Positions 54,910-63,110 of a stretch of 64,000 bases of DNA are shown one piece after another. The translations under genes were made by a program, and so were the position numbers. Numbering within the stretch: position 1 is the first letter of the stretch; the number at the start of each line of letters is the position of its first letter. Under the pieces are notes generated by a model, which was given only the letters and a program-made list of their open reading frames with translations, had not been told where the DNA came from and did not search any database. This stretch comes from Amycolatopsis jiangsuensis. GTDB lineage: Bacteria > Actinomycetota > Actinomycetes > Mycobacteriales > Pseudonocardiaceae. Location of the stretch: positions 558,001 to 622,000 of the forward strand of contig NZ_JACHMG010000001.1 in the NCBI RefSeq assembly GCF_014204865.1. The letters are read 5' to 3'.

Positions 54910-56165
54910 TGAAGATCCGGGACGTGGTGCTCACCCCGGTCGCGTTCGCGGACCCGCCGCTGCTGAACGTGATGGGTGTGCACGAGCCGTACGCGTTGCG
55001 CAGCGTGGTGCAGCTGGTCTGCGAAGACGGCGTGGTCGGGCTGGGCGAGTCCTACGGCGACGAGGCGTTCCTCGGCGAGGTGCGCAAGGTCGTGTCGGAG
55101 CTGGCCGGGCACGACGTCTTCGACCTGCCGGGGCTCAAGCGCGTCGTCGCGCGCACGCTGGCCGGCGCCGTGCTGACCGACGAGCACGGGCTGATCGGCG
55201 GATTCTCCATCCGCAAGACGATCGCGAGCGTGTACTCGCTGTTCGAAGTGGCCTGCCTGGACGCGCAGGGGCACGCGCTCGGCCGTCCGGTGGTGGATCT
55301 GCTCGGCGGCAAGGCGCGTGACGCGGTCGAGTTCTCCGCCTACCTGTTCTACAAGTACGGCGCGCACCTCGGCGCGGACGAGGACAGCTGGGGCGAGGTC
55401 GTCACCCCGGAGGCGCTCGTCGGCGAGGCGGCGCGGATGGTGGGGGAGTACGGGTTCCGCTCGATCAAGCTCAAGGGTGGTGTGTTCGAGCCGGAGCAGG
55501 AGATCGCGGGCATCCGTGCCCTCGCCGAGGCGTTCCCGGGCCATCCGTTGCGGATCGACCCGAACGCCGCGTGGACGCCGGAGACGAGCGCGCGCGTGGC
55601 CGGGGAACTCGAAGGCGTGCTGGAGTACCTGGAGGACCCGACGCCGGGGATCGAGGGCATGGCACGCGTGGCGGAGCGGGCGAGCATGCCGCTGGCCACC
55701 AACATGTGCGTGGTGAACTTCGGGGACATCGAGCCGGCCTTCCGCGCGCGGGCGATCGGCGTGCTGCTGTCCGACCACCACTTCTGGGGCGGGATGCGGG
55801 ACACGCAGGCACTGTCGGTGACCTGCGAGAGCTTCGGCATCGGGCTGTCCATGCACTCCAACAGCCACCTGGGCATCAGCCTCGCCGCGATGGTGCACGT
55901 GGCCGCCGCGACGCCGCATCTGACCTACGCCTGTGATACGCATTGGCCGTGGAAGACCGCAGACGTGATCACGCCGGGCGCACTGGAGTTCACCGGCGGT
56001 GCCGTGCCGGTGCCGGACAAGCCGGGCCTAGGCATCGAGCTGGACCAGGACTCGCTCGCCCGCGCGCACGAGGACTACGTCCGATGTGGACTGACCAAAC
56101 GGGACGACGTGACCTACATGCGCCGGTACCGGCCGGGATTCGAGCCGAACACCGCGAGGTGGTGA
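54909..56165 (+). CDS. glucarate dehydratase-type enolase
   Basis: 418 residues of the enolase superfamily, mandelate-racemase subgroup. KLKGG near residue 194 has the KxK base; RIDPNAAW, EDPTPG and NMCVVNF carry metal ligands; SDHHFWGG and SMHSNSHLGIS near residue 317 have the catalytic His-Asp region and the glucarate-dehydratase HSNSHLG signature. It dehydrates D-glucarate to 5-dehydro-4-deoxyglucarate, the substrate of KdgD. Length is slightly below the ~440 typical of E. coli GudD. It overlaps kdgD by one base. Confidence 0.92.
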   Translation: MKIRDVVLTPVAFADPPLLNVMGVHEPYALRSVVQLVCEDGVVGLGESYGDEAFLGEVRKVVSELAGHDVFDLPGLKRVVARTLAGAVLTDEHGLIGGFSIRKTIASVYSLFEVACLDAQGHALGRPVVDLLGGKARDAVEFSAYLFYKYGAHLGADEDSWGEVVTPEALVGEAARMVGEYGFRSIKLKGGVFEPEQEIAGIRALAEAFPGHPLRIDPNAAWTPETSARVAGELEGVLEYLEDPTPGIEGMARVAERASMPLATNMCVVNFGDIEPAFRARAIGVLLSDHHFWGGMRDTQALSVTCESFGIGLSMHSNSHLGISLAAMVHVAAATPHLTYACDTHWPWKTADVITPGALEFTGGAVPVPDKPGLGIELDQDSLARAHEDYVRCGLTKRDDVTYMRRYRPGFEPNTARW

Positions 56166-56169
56166 CTCG

Positions 56170-57318
56170 GTGAAGGTGACCGGATACGCCTACCCGTGGG
56201 ACGTGCTCGGCGACCCGGGTTTCGTCGAACGCGCGCGTGACCTCGATGTCGACGAGGTGGCGGTCGCTCTGAGCTATCACAGCACCCGTGCGGCCACGCC
56301 GTGGTCGGCTGAGCGCACGTCGGTGGTCGCGCGCACCGCGGCGTTCTATCGGCCGGTGCGCGAAGAGGCGTGGGAAGGGCGCGAGCTGGTGCCCGCGGTT
56401 CCGGACTGGGTGGCGCAGCCGGACAGCGGCGGCGACGCCGTACGTCTGCTGAACGCCGCGGGGATGCCGGCCGCCGCGTGGCTCGTGGTGACGCACAATT
56501 CCCAGCTGGGGACGGCGTTTCCGGGTTACGCGGTGCAGAACTGCTTCGGGGAGACCTACCCGTGGGCGCTGTGTCCTGCGCAGCCCGCGGTGCGGGAGTA
56601 CGCCGCGACGCTGGTCGCCGAAGCCGTCGCGGGACTCGAGCTGTCGTCGGTGATCCTGGAAGCCTGTGGTCCGCTCGGCGTGGTGCACCAGCACCAGCAC
56701 GAGAAGACCGACGGCGTGTGGGCGCCGGCGGTCGCGCGGGTGCTTTCGATCTGCTGCTGCGACGCGTGTGCCGAAAGCTGGAACGGCAAGAATCCCCAAG
56801 CGGTGCGCGAAAAGCTGCGCGCGGAGGTGCACCGGCTGCTGGCCACGGCCGATATCGCGGTGACCGAGGACCGGCTCCCGGGATCGCTGAAGGAGCTGCT
56901 GCTCGCCGGGCGGCAGCAGGCCACGGACACGCTGCGCGCGGCGGTGCTCGAGAAGCTGGAGCCCGGTACGCGAGTCGTCCTGCACGGTGCGCTGGATCCG
57001 TGGGCCACCGGTGCGCTGCCCGGGCTCACCCCGGCCGCTGCCGGTGACACGGCAGCTGTGGTCCTGCAAAACTGGGCGCCGGGCCCGGGAAGCGTCCGGA
57101 CGGTGGCCGCGGCCCGGAAGACGTTGCCCGCGGACGTCGCGGTGGGCAGCTACGTCACCGCCGTCGCGGCGAGCCCGGTGCCGGACATCGAGGCGTACGT
57201 GCGCGAGCTCGGCAAGGCGGGCGCCACCGAACTGCACCTCTACCATCTGGGCCTGGCCGGTCCCGCGCGCTGGCCGGACCTGCTTTCCGCGGTCGCCGCC
57301 GCCCAGCAACCGTCGTGA
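56170..57318 (+). CDS. unknown protein of the uronate cluster, TIM-barrel glycosidase-like
   Basis: 382 residues from GTG 56170, five bases after the previous stop. I do not recognise a characterised family. Visible features: a barrel-like N-terminus (GYAYPWDVLGDPGFVERARD), a segment PWALCPAQPAVREYAATLVA followed by a strand VILEACGPLG with an exposed Glu, a His-rich stretch HQHQHEK, and a cysteine cluster CCCDAC. The order (a PAVREY helix, then a strand ending in an acidic residue) resembles actinobacterial TIM-barrel glycosidase-like proteins. Its place between glucarate dehydratase and the aldehyde dehydrogenase argues for a role in the pathway. No signal peptide. Confidence 0.7.
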   Translation: MKVTGYAYPWDVLGDPGFVERARDLDVDEVAVALSYHSTRAATPWSAERTSVVARTAAFYRPVREEAWEGRELVPAVPDWVAQPDSGGDAVRLLNAAGMPAAAWLVVTHNSQLGTAFPGYAVQNCFGETYPWALCPAQPAVREYAATLVAEAVAGLELSSVILEACGPLGVVHQHQHEKTDGVWAPAVARVLSICCCDACAESWNGKNPQAVREKLRAEVHRLLATADIAVTEDRLPGSLKELLLAGRQQATDTLRAAVLEKLEPGTRVVLHGALDPWATGALPGLTPAAAGDTAAVVLQNWAPGPGSVRTVAAARKTLPADVAVGSYVTAVAASPVPDIEAYVRELGKAGATELHLYHLGLAGPARWPDLLSAVAAAQQPS

Positions 57319-57334
57319 ACCGAACGAGGAGATC

Positions 57335-58789
57335 ATGAGCCTGGAAACCTCCGCAGCGGACCTGGAACGGGTGCTCACCTCGGCGGCCGCCGCCGCGCGC
57401 CCGTTCGCCGCGAGCACGCCCGCCGAACGGGCCGGCTGGCTCACCGCCGTGGCCGACGCCCTCGACGCCGAAGCCGACGAGCTGGTCGCGCTCGCGCACG
57501 CCGAAACCCACTTGCCCGCCACGCCCCGGCTGAAGGGCGAGCTGGCCCGCACCACCTTCCAGCTGCGATTGTTCGGCGAGGTGCTGGGCGACGGCGCGTA
57601 CCTCGGCGCCACGGTCGACCACGCCGATCCGGACTGGCCGATGGGCGCGCGCCCGGACATCCGCCGGGCGCTCGTGCCGATCGGGCCGGCGCTGGTGTTC
57701 GCCGCGAGCAACTTCCCGTTCGCCTTCAGCGTGGCAGGTGGTGACACCGCGGCCGCGCTCGCCGCCGGATGCCCGGTGGTGCTGAAGGCCCACCCGGGGC
57801 ACGAAAAGCTCTCCTCCCGCACGGGGGAGATCGTGGCCGGCGCGCTGGCCGCCGCCGGGGCTCCCGACGGCGCGTTCGCCGTGATCCACGGGGTCGAGGA
57901 GGGCGTGAGCGCGTTGAAGGACCCGCGGATCGCGGCTGCCTCGTTCACCGGTTCCGTTCCCGGCGGGCGGGCGCTGTTCGACATCGCGATGGCTCGGCCG
58001 ACGCCGATCCCGTTCTACGGCGAGCTGGGCAGCGTGAACCCGGTGGTGGTCACGCCGGGTGCGGTCGCCGCGCGAGGCGAAGCGGTCGCCAGGGCCTACA
58101 CCGGATCCTTCAGCCTCGGAGCCGGCCAGTTCTGCACCAAACCGGGCCTGCTGTTCCTGCCGGAAGGGCATGGGCTGGAGGACATCCTTCGCGAGGCCGT
58201 CGGCGGTGTCGCGCGGCAGGACATGCTGAACGAGCGGATCGCCACCGGGTTCTCGGACAAGCTGAGCGCACTACGGGAAGCGCCGGGCGTTTCGGTGGTG
58301 GCGGACGGCGACCGGCGGGAGCTCGGCTGCACGCCGAGCCTGATGAGCACCACGGCCAAGCAGTTCCTGGCCGGCGGTGAGGCGATGCGCGAGGAACACT
58401 TCGGCCCGGCTTCGCTGATCGTCACCTACACCGATCAGGCCGAGCTGATCGAGGTGCTGGACACGCTCGACCCCGGGCTCACCGCGACCGTGCAGGGCGA
58501 GGAGGACGAGGCAGAGTACGTGCGTGCGCTGCTGCCGTCGCTGACCAGGCTGGCCGGGCGGCTGCTCTGGAACGACTGGCCGACCGGTGTCACGGTGAGC
58601 TGGGCACAGCAGCACGGCGGCCCGTACCCCGCCACCACCGCGCCGACCACGACGTCGGTCGGCACCGCGGCCATCGAGCGGTTCCTGCGCCCGGTGGCGT
58701 GGCAGGGTTTCCCCGACGCACTGCTGCCCGAGCCGCTGCGTGAGGCCAATCCCTGGCAGCTGCCCCGCCGCACCGACGGGGTGCGCTGA
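57335..58789 (+). CDS. aldehyde dehydrogenase, 2-oxoglutarate-semialdehyde type
   Basis: 484 residues from ATG 57335, preceded by ACGAGGAG. The NADP-binding region has AASNFPFAFSVAGGDTAAALAAG (split for length) and KAHPGHE; the catalytic Glu lies in GELGSVNPVVV near residue 230 and the nucleophile Cys in AGQFCTKPG near residue 267. The SNFPFAFS-AGGD and QFCTKPG features fit 2,5-dioxovalerate dehydrogenases, which oxidise 2-oxoglutarate semialdehyde to 2-oxoglutarate, the final step after KdgD. Confidence 0.92.
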   Translation: MSLETSAADLERVLTSAAAAARPFAASTPAERAGWLTAVADALDAEADELVALAHAETHLPATPRLKGELARTTFQLRLFGEVLGDGAYLGATVDHADPDWPMGARPDIRRALVPIGPALVFAASNFPFAFSVAGGDTAAALAAGCPVVLKAHPGHEKLSSRTGEIVAGALAAAGAPDGAFAVIHGVEEGVSALKDPRIAAASFTGSVPGGRALFDIAMARPTPIPFYGELGSVNPVVVTPGAVAARGEAVARAYTGSFSLGAGQFCTKPGLLFLPEGHGLEDILREAVGGVARQDMLNERIATGFSDKLSALREAPGVSVVADGDRRELGCTPSLMSTTAKQFLAGGEAMREEHFGPASLIVTYTDQAELIEVLDTLDPGLTATVQGEEDEAEYVRALLPSLTRLAGRLLWNDWPTGVTVSWAQQHGGPYPATTAPTTTSVGTAAIERFLRPVAWQGFPDALLPEPLREANPWQLPRRTDGVR

Positions 58790-58867
58790 CCCTTTCGCAC
58801 CACCCACAACAGCAGACCGCCGCCACGGATCCGCAAGCCGCACTTCTTGCTCCTGGGAGGCGTTGTC

Positions 58868-61207
58868 ATGCCCGTGAACCGGAGAACCGCGCTGCGTGGC
58901 GGCGCCGTCGTAGCGGCCACGGCCGCGTTGACCGCCGCGGTGCGGCCCGCCTGCGCGGCGGGGCGCACCGCGGCCGATCCCTTCGCTGCCATCGTCGCCG
59001 GGTACCGGGAGTTGCAGACCGGGATCAACCGGCCCTCGCCCGAGCGCACTGCCGCGCTGAAGAACCTCGGCCGGGTGGCGAAGTCGTACCATGACACCAT
59101 GTCCGTGTCCGGCGAAGGTCCTTTATGGAGTGACCTGCCGCTCGGTCCGGGTAGTGACTACACCACCTCGATGTACGCGCGGTTGCGGGCGATCGCGGTG
59201 GACTGGGGCACTCCCGGCAGCACGCTCAGCGCTGACCCGGAGGTGCCGGCCCGGATCGGGAAAGCGCTGCAGCTGCTGTACGCCAGTCAGTACCACCCGG
59301 ATATCGAGGAGCTCGGGAACTGGTACACCTACGAGATCGGCGTCCCGTACTACCTTCTGCAGATCCTGGTGAGCGTGGCGGACCGGCTGACCGCGGACGA
59401 GCTGGCCCGCTATGTCAGCCCGGTCAAGCGCTTCGCCGGCGACCCGAACCGGCGTGCGAACGATCCGGAGGTCGTCGAAACCGGCGCCAACCGAGCGGAC
59501 AAAGCGCTGATCTCGATCGTCTCCGGCGCGCTGACCGGCGACACGGCGTGGATCCGGACCGGGGTCGACGCCCTCACCGACGTCGCGGGCGGCGGTGCGG
59601 CGAGCGTGCTCGCCAGGCTCGACCGGGCCGCTGGCGACGGCTTCCACGTCGACGGGTCCTTCCTCCAGCACGAGACCATCCCGTACGCCGGGCACTACGG
59701 AATCGTGCTGCTGACCGCGCTTTCCGGCACGATCCACGTGACCGAGGGCACCGAGTACGCGCCGCCGGCGGAGCTGAAGAACAAGGTGTACGCACTCGTC
59801 GGCGACGCCTTCGCACCGTTCGTCCACGCCGGTGCGTTGATGGAGCCGGTGCGTGGCCGGATGCTGTCGCGGCAGGGCGAAACCGGCCACGACATCGGGC
59901 ATCAGCTGACCGTCGCCACGCTCGTGCTCGCGCGTTCCGCGACCGGGGAGGCCCGCGCGGAGCTGTCCGGCCTCGCCGCCGAGTGGATCGCGGAAGGCAG
60001 TCACGCGCCGTTCCTGGAAATTCCCGACCCGGAGCGGTTCGCCCCCGGACCGGACCTCGTGGGCACGCCGGGTATCGAATTCGCCCAGGACATGCTCGCC
60101 GGGCAGATCCGGCCGGCGCCGATCGTGGCCGCCCACCGGGTGTTCGGCCAGCAGGACCGCATGGTGCACGTGACCGGGGGCTGGTCCGCGTCGCTCGGTG
60201 CGGGATCCACGCGGATCTCCCGCTACGAGGCGATCAACGGGATGAACCAGCACGGCTGGAACGTCGGCGACGGCGTGCTGTACCTGTTCCTGCCGAACGC
60301 GAAAGGCCACTACTCCGACGCGTACTGGCCCACTGTCGACCCGCTGCTGCTGCCGGGCACGACGGCGAAAGCCGGCCCACCCGGTCCGCTGGGCTCCACG
60401 CCGCTGTCGACGAAGGACCACGTCGGCGGCGTGCGCTGGGACGCCCGCCACGGCGCGTACGCGATGGATTTCGTCTCCGAGGACGGCACGGTTTCGGCGA
60501 AGAAGTCGTGGTTCTTCACGCCTTCGGGCATCGTGTGCCTCGGTGCCGGAATCACCGGCACGTCCGGGCAGCCGGTGCGCACGACGATGGAAAACCGCAA
60601 CCTCGGCGAGAACGGGCGGCGTGTGCTGCTGGCCGACGGACGGCTCGTCCCGGCGACGTCGAGCACACTGCGGAATCCGCGGTGGCTGCATCTCGAGGAC
60701 GTGGCCGGGTATGTCCTACTGGACGAGGTCTCGGTGACCGCGCTGCGCGAAGACCGCACCGGCGCGTGGCGGGACATCGACACCGGCGCGAACACGAAGG
60801 GCACGACCGATCCCTACACCCGGCGGTACCAGAAGCTGCTGATCGAGCACGGCACGAACCCCGTGGACGCGAAATACGCTTACGCGGTGCTGCCGACGGC
60901 CTCGCGTCCGGGGACTGCCGCTTCGACGCTCTCCTGGCGGATCCGGGCCAACACCACGACAGCGCAAGCGGTGCGCCTGTGGGACAACACCTTGCTGGCG
61001 AACTTCTACGGTGCGGGTAACGTGGACGAGGTCACTGTCTCGGGACCCGTCTCTCTCGCGCTCGGCCGGAGCGATTCGGGCTGGCAGCTCGCCGTGTCCG
61101 ACCCGACCCAGCGCCAGAACCACGTCACGGTGACGGTGCGCCGCCGCACCGTGAAAGTCGCACTGGCAGGCACGTTCGGCGCCACCCAGGTGATCCCGTT
61201 GCGGTGA
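58868..61207 (+). CDS. Tat-exported polysaccharide lyase family 8 (hyaluronate/chondroitin/xanthan lyase type)
   Basis: 779 residues from ATG 58868, with GGGAGG upstream. A Tat signal peptide (NRRTALRGGAVVAATAALTA) precedes an alpha/alpha-toroid domain and beta-sandwich domains. PL8 catalytic positions are all visible: Asn in GNWYTYEIGVP near residue 153, His and Tyr in DGSFLQHETIPYAGHYG near residues 262-278, and Arg in RGRMLSRQ near residue 330. PL8 lyases cut uronic-acid-containing glycans and leave unsaturated uronate ends. It lies 78 bases after the aldehyde dehydrogenase and supplies uronate to the intracellular pathway. The exact glycan is not decided by sequence. Confidence 0.92.
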   Translation: MPVNRRTALRGGAVVAATAALTAAVRPACAAGRTAADPFAAIVAGYRELQTGINRPSPERTAALKNLGRVAKSYHDTMSVSGEGPLWSDLPLGPGSDYTTSMYARLRAIAVDWGTPGSTLSADPEVPARIGKALQLLYASQYHPDIEELGNWYTYEIGVPYYLLQILVSVADRLTADELARYVSPVKRFAGDPNRRANDPEVVETGANRADKALISIVSGALTGDTAWIRTGVDALTDVAGGGAASVLARLDRAAGDGFHVDGSFLQHETIPYAGHYGIVLLTALSGTIHVTEGTEYAPPAELKNKVYALVGDAFAPFVHAGALMEPVRGRMLSRQGETGHDIGHQLTVATLVLARSATGEARAELSGLAAEWIAEGSHAPFLEIPDPERFAPGPDLVGTPGIEFAQDMLAGQIRPAPIVAAHRVFGQQDRMVHVTGGWSASLGAGSTRISRYEAINGMNQHGWNVGDGVLYLFLPNAKGHYSDAYWPTVDPLLLPGTTAKAGPPGPLGSTPLSTKDHVGGVRWDARHGAYAMDFVSEDGTVSAKKSWFFTPSGIVCLGAGITGTSGQPVRTTMENRNLGENGRRVLLADGRLVPATSSTLRNPRWLHLEDVAGYVLLDEVSVTALREDRTGAWRDIDTGANTKGTTDPYTRRYQKLLIEHGTNPVDAKYAYAVLPTASRPGTAASTLSWRIRANTTTAQAVRLWDNTLLANFYGAGNVDEVTVSGPVSLALGRSDSGWQLAVSDPTQRQNHVTVTVRRRTVKVALAGTFGATQVIPLR

Positions 61208-61217
61208 CCCGTGATCT

Positions 61218-61256
61218 CCCCGCCGGACCGGTGGTTCCCGACCCGGCCCGGCGGGG
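61218..61256 (+). terminator. hairpin terminator after the PL8 gene
   Basis: CCCCGCCGG (61218-61226) pairs with CCGGCGGGG (61248-61256). It starts 11 bases after the stop and probably ends the catabolic operon. Confidence 0.65.
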
Positions 61257-61700
61257 CCCCAGCTGCCTCGGGTGGGGTTCCGGCGTTGGCTGGGCTTGTG
61301 GTGGCCGGCTTGTGGCGCTGGCTGAGGTTCAGCCGCCTCGGCTGCGGTTCCGGTATCGAGACCGCGCGGCAAAGGGGCTTGACAGACCTCACGCCGGCCG
61401 ACCTCACCGCCCCAGCCGGCGAGGGGCTGAGCCGCACGCGGACGGGATTCGCCCGGCCGGCGAGCTGCCGGCAGCAGCCCGCCATCACCAGATCTCGCGG
61501 GCTTGGTCGCACCAGCCGCGGCCAGCCGCGCGATTCCCGCCGCGCGGGTCGTGCTCGGCACCGGCGGATTCGTCGTGCTGGTGGTGGTCAGCCTTGTCGG
61601 GCCTGCCACCCGGGTAACAGGCCCGGCCGGCTTTGTCGTGCCGGTGGTGGGATTCAGGCCTCGTCAGTTTTGCCACCCGGGCGGCAATTTCAGCCTTGGC
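61257..61700. other. intergenic region without a supportable gene
   Basis: Open frames here have unlikely protein composition (Gly/Arg/Cys/His-rich, no conserved motif). From about 61555 onward the sequence is made of increasingly degenerate versions of the 40-bp repeat that becomes clear at 61701. A TTGACA at about 61378 has no matching -10. Confidence 0.6.
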
Positions 61701-61809
61701 GGGCTTTGCCGCGCCGGGCGGCGGGGGGTTCAGCCCTGGCGGGCTTTGCCGCGCCGGGTGGCGGGGGGTTCAGCCTTGGCGGGCTTTGCCGCGCGGGTGC
61801 TCCCGGTTG
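61701..61809 (-). repeat. 40-bp tandem repeat derived from the 3' end of rpmJ
   Basis: GGGCTTTGCCGCGC occurs at 61701, 61741 and 61781, exactly 40 bases apart. The copy at 61781 lies inside the rpmJ coding end (GKARQG plus stop on the minus strand); the other two are downstream copies including the stop codon. The period is not a multiple of three, so the copies are not one reading frame. Degenerate copies extend toward 61555. Confidence 0.85.
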
Positions 61810-61892
61810 ATCACCAGGACCTTGCCGTGCCGGCGGATCACCTGGGCGCCGGGCCGGCGGGCCAGCGAACGGACCGAGGTGCGAACCTTCAT
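61770..61892 (-). CDS. rpmJ: ribosomal protein bL36, 40-residue cysteine-free paralogue
   Basis: 40 residues: [20 protein letters not shown] at the start and [11 protein letters not shown] at the end, matching the longer type of bL36 that lacks the zinc-binding Cys/His set (no Cys at all). In actinobacteria this type B paralogue usually replaces the zinc-binding form under zinc limitation. No Zur-like box could be seen in the 72 bases upstream. It is a lone gene between the PL8 and VWA genes, and too small to stand out on length alone. Confidence 0.92.
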   Translation of the reverse strand: MKVRTSVRSLARRPGAQVIRRHGKVLVINREHPRGKARQG

Positions 61893-61964
61893 GACTGCCG
61901 TCCTCTCCTGGGTCGGGGTGCGGCGTGGTCGGCCGCATCGGTCTCAACACCGGCGGGTCCGTGG

Positions 61965-63110
61965 TTAGTCCCCGGTCGCCCAGCGGCTCAGGTCCTCGTG
62001 GCGCAACGCCGCGGCCAGCAGGTCCGGGAACCGGTCGGGCGTGCAGGCGAACGCCGGGACCCCCAGTTCTCCCAGCGCCGCGGCGTTGTCGTGGTCGTAG
62101 AACGGGGTGCCCGAATCCGACAGCGCCAGCAAGGTCACCACCTGTACTCCGGCGCCGGTCAGCTCGGCGACCCGGCGCAGCAGGTCCTCGCGCACCCCGC
62201 CCTCGTACAGGTCGCTGATCAGCACCAGCAGCGTCCGCTCGGGCCGTTCGACGAGGCCCTGGCAGTAGGCCAGCGCGCGGGCGATGTTCGTGCCGCCGCC
62301 GAGCTGGGTGCCGAAGAGCAGGTCGACCGGATCGTCGAGGTGGTCGGTGAGGTCCGCGACCGCGGTGTCGAACGCGACGAATTTCGTGCTCAGCGCCCGC
62401 ATCGAGGCGAGCGCCGCGCCGAACACCCCGGAGTACACCACGGATTCCGCCATCGACCCGGACTGGTCCACGGCCAGCACCACGTCCCGCCGCACGCTGT
62501 TCGCGCGGCGGCCGAAGCCGATCAGCCGCTCCGGCACGATCGTGCCGAGGCTGGGGGAGTAGTGCCGCAGGTTTGCCCGTACCGTGCGGTCCCAGTCGAT
62601 GTCCCCGCCCCGCGGCCGCCGGCCCCTGGCCGCGCGGTCGAGTGCCCCGCGCACCGCCGAACGCGTGCGTTCGGCGAGCCGCTCCTCCAGCTCCGCGACG
62701 ACCTTGCGCACGACCGTGCGGGCGGTCTCCTTCGTCTCCTCCGGCAGTACTCCGTTCAGCGACAGCAGCGTGCCCACCAAGTGCACGTCCGGTTCCACCG
62801 CGGCGAGCAGCTCCGGTTCCAGCAGCATCCGGGTCAGCCCGAGCCGGTCCACCGCGTCGCGTTGCAGCACCTGCACCACGGAACCGGGGAAGTACTGCCG
62901 GATGTCGCCCAGCCACCGTGCGACCCGCGGCGCCGACGCGCCCAGTCCGCCGCCGCGCCGATCACCACCCCGGGTGCTCGCGCTGCGTTCGTCGTAGAGC
63001 GCGGCCAGCACACCGTCTATCCCGCTGTCCTCTTCGGACAGCCCGCGGCCGGTGCCGTCCTCCTCCCCGCCGAGGACGAGGCGCCAGCGGCGGGCGCTCT
63101 CGTCGTTCAT
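61965..63110 (-). CDS. VWA-domain protein (CoxE-like)
   Basis: 381 residues. The N-terminal helical part contains ARWLGDIRQYFPGSVVQVLQ; the VWA domain starts near residue 215 with a complete MIDAS: DQSGSMAES (DxSxS), the Thr in GGGTNIARAL and the Asp in LISDLYEGG. Such proteins act with MoxR-type AAA ATPases as metal-binding assembly or remodelling partners. Its ATG overlaps the stop of the upstream DUF5682-type gene (ATGA), so the two are co-translated; the ATPase would be expected further upstream, beyond the window. Confidence 0.88.
   Translation of the reverse strand: MNDESARRWRLVLGGEEDGTGRGLSEEDSGIDGVLAALYDERSASTRGGDRRGGGLGASAPRVARWLGDIRQYFPGSVVQVLQRDAVDRLGLTRMLLEPELLAAVEPDVHLVGTLLSLNGVLPEETKETARTVVRKVVAELEERLAERTRSAVRGALDRAARGRRPRGGDIDWDRTVRANLRHYSPSLGTIVPERLIGFGRRANSVRRDVVLAVDQSGSMAESVVYSGVFGAALASMRALSTKFVAFDTAVADLTDHLDDPVDLLFGTQLGGGTNIARALAYCQGLVERPERTLLVLISDLYEGGVREDLLRRVAELTGAGVQVVTLLALSDSGTPFYDHDNAAALGELGVPAFACTPDRFPDLLAAALRHEDLSRWATGD

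Noticed and set aside
61485..61676. Small minus-strand frame downstream of rpmJ
   Set aside because: It consists of degenerate 40-bp repeat material in shifting frames, with Cys/His/Gly/Arg-rich composition and no Shine-Dalgarno sequence or homology.
61893..61964. Zur box upstream of the cysteine-free rpmJ
   Set aside because: No AT-rich palindrome resembling the actinobacterial Zur site is present in this gap.
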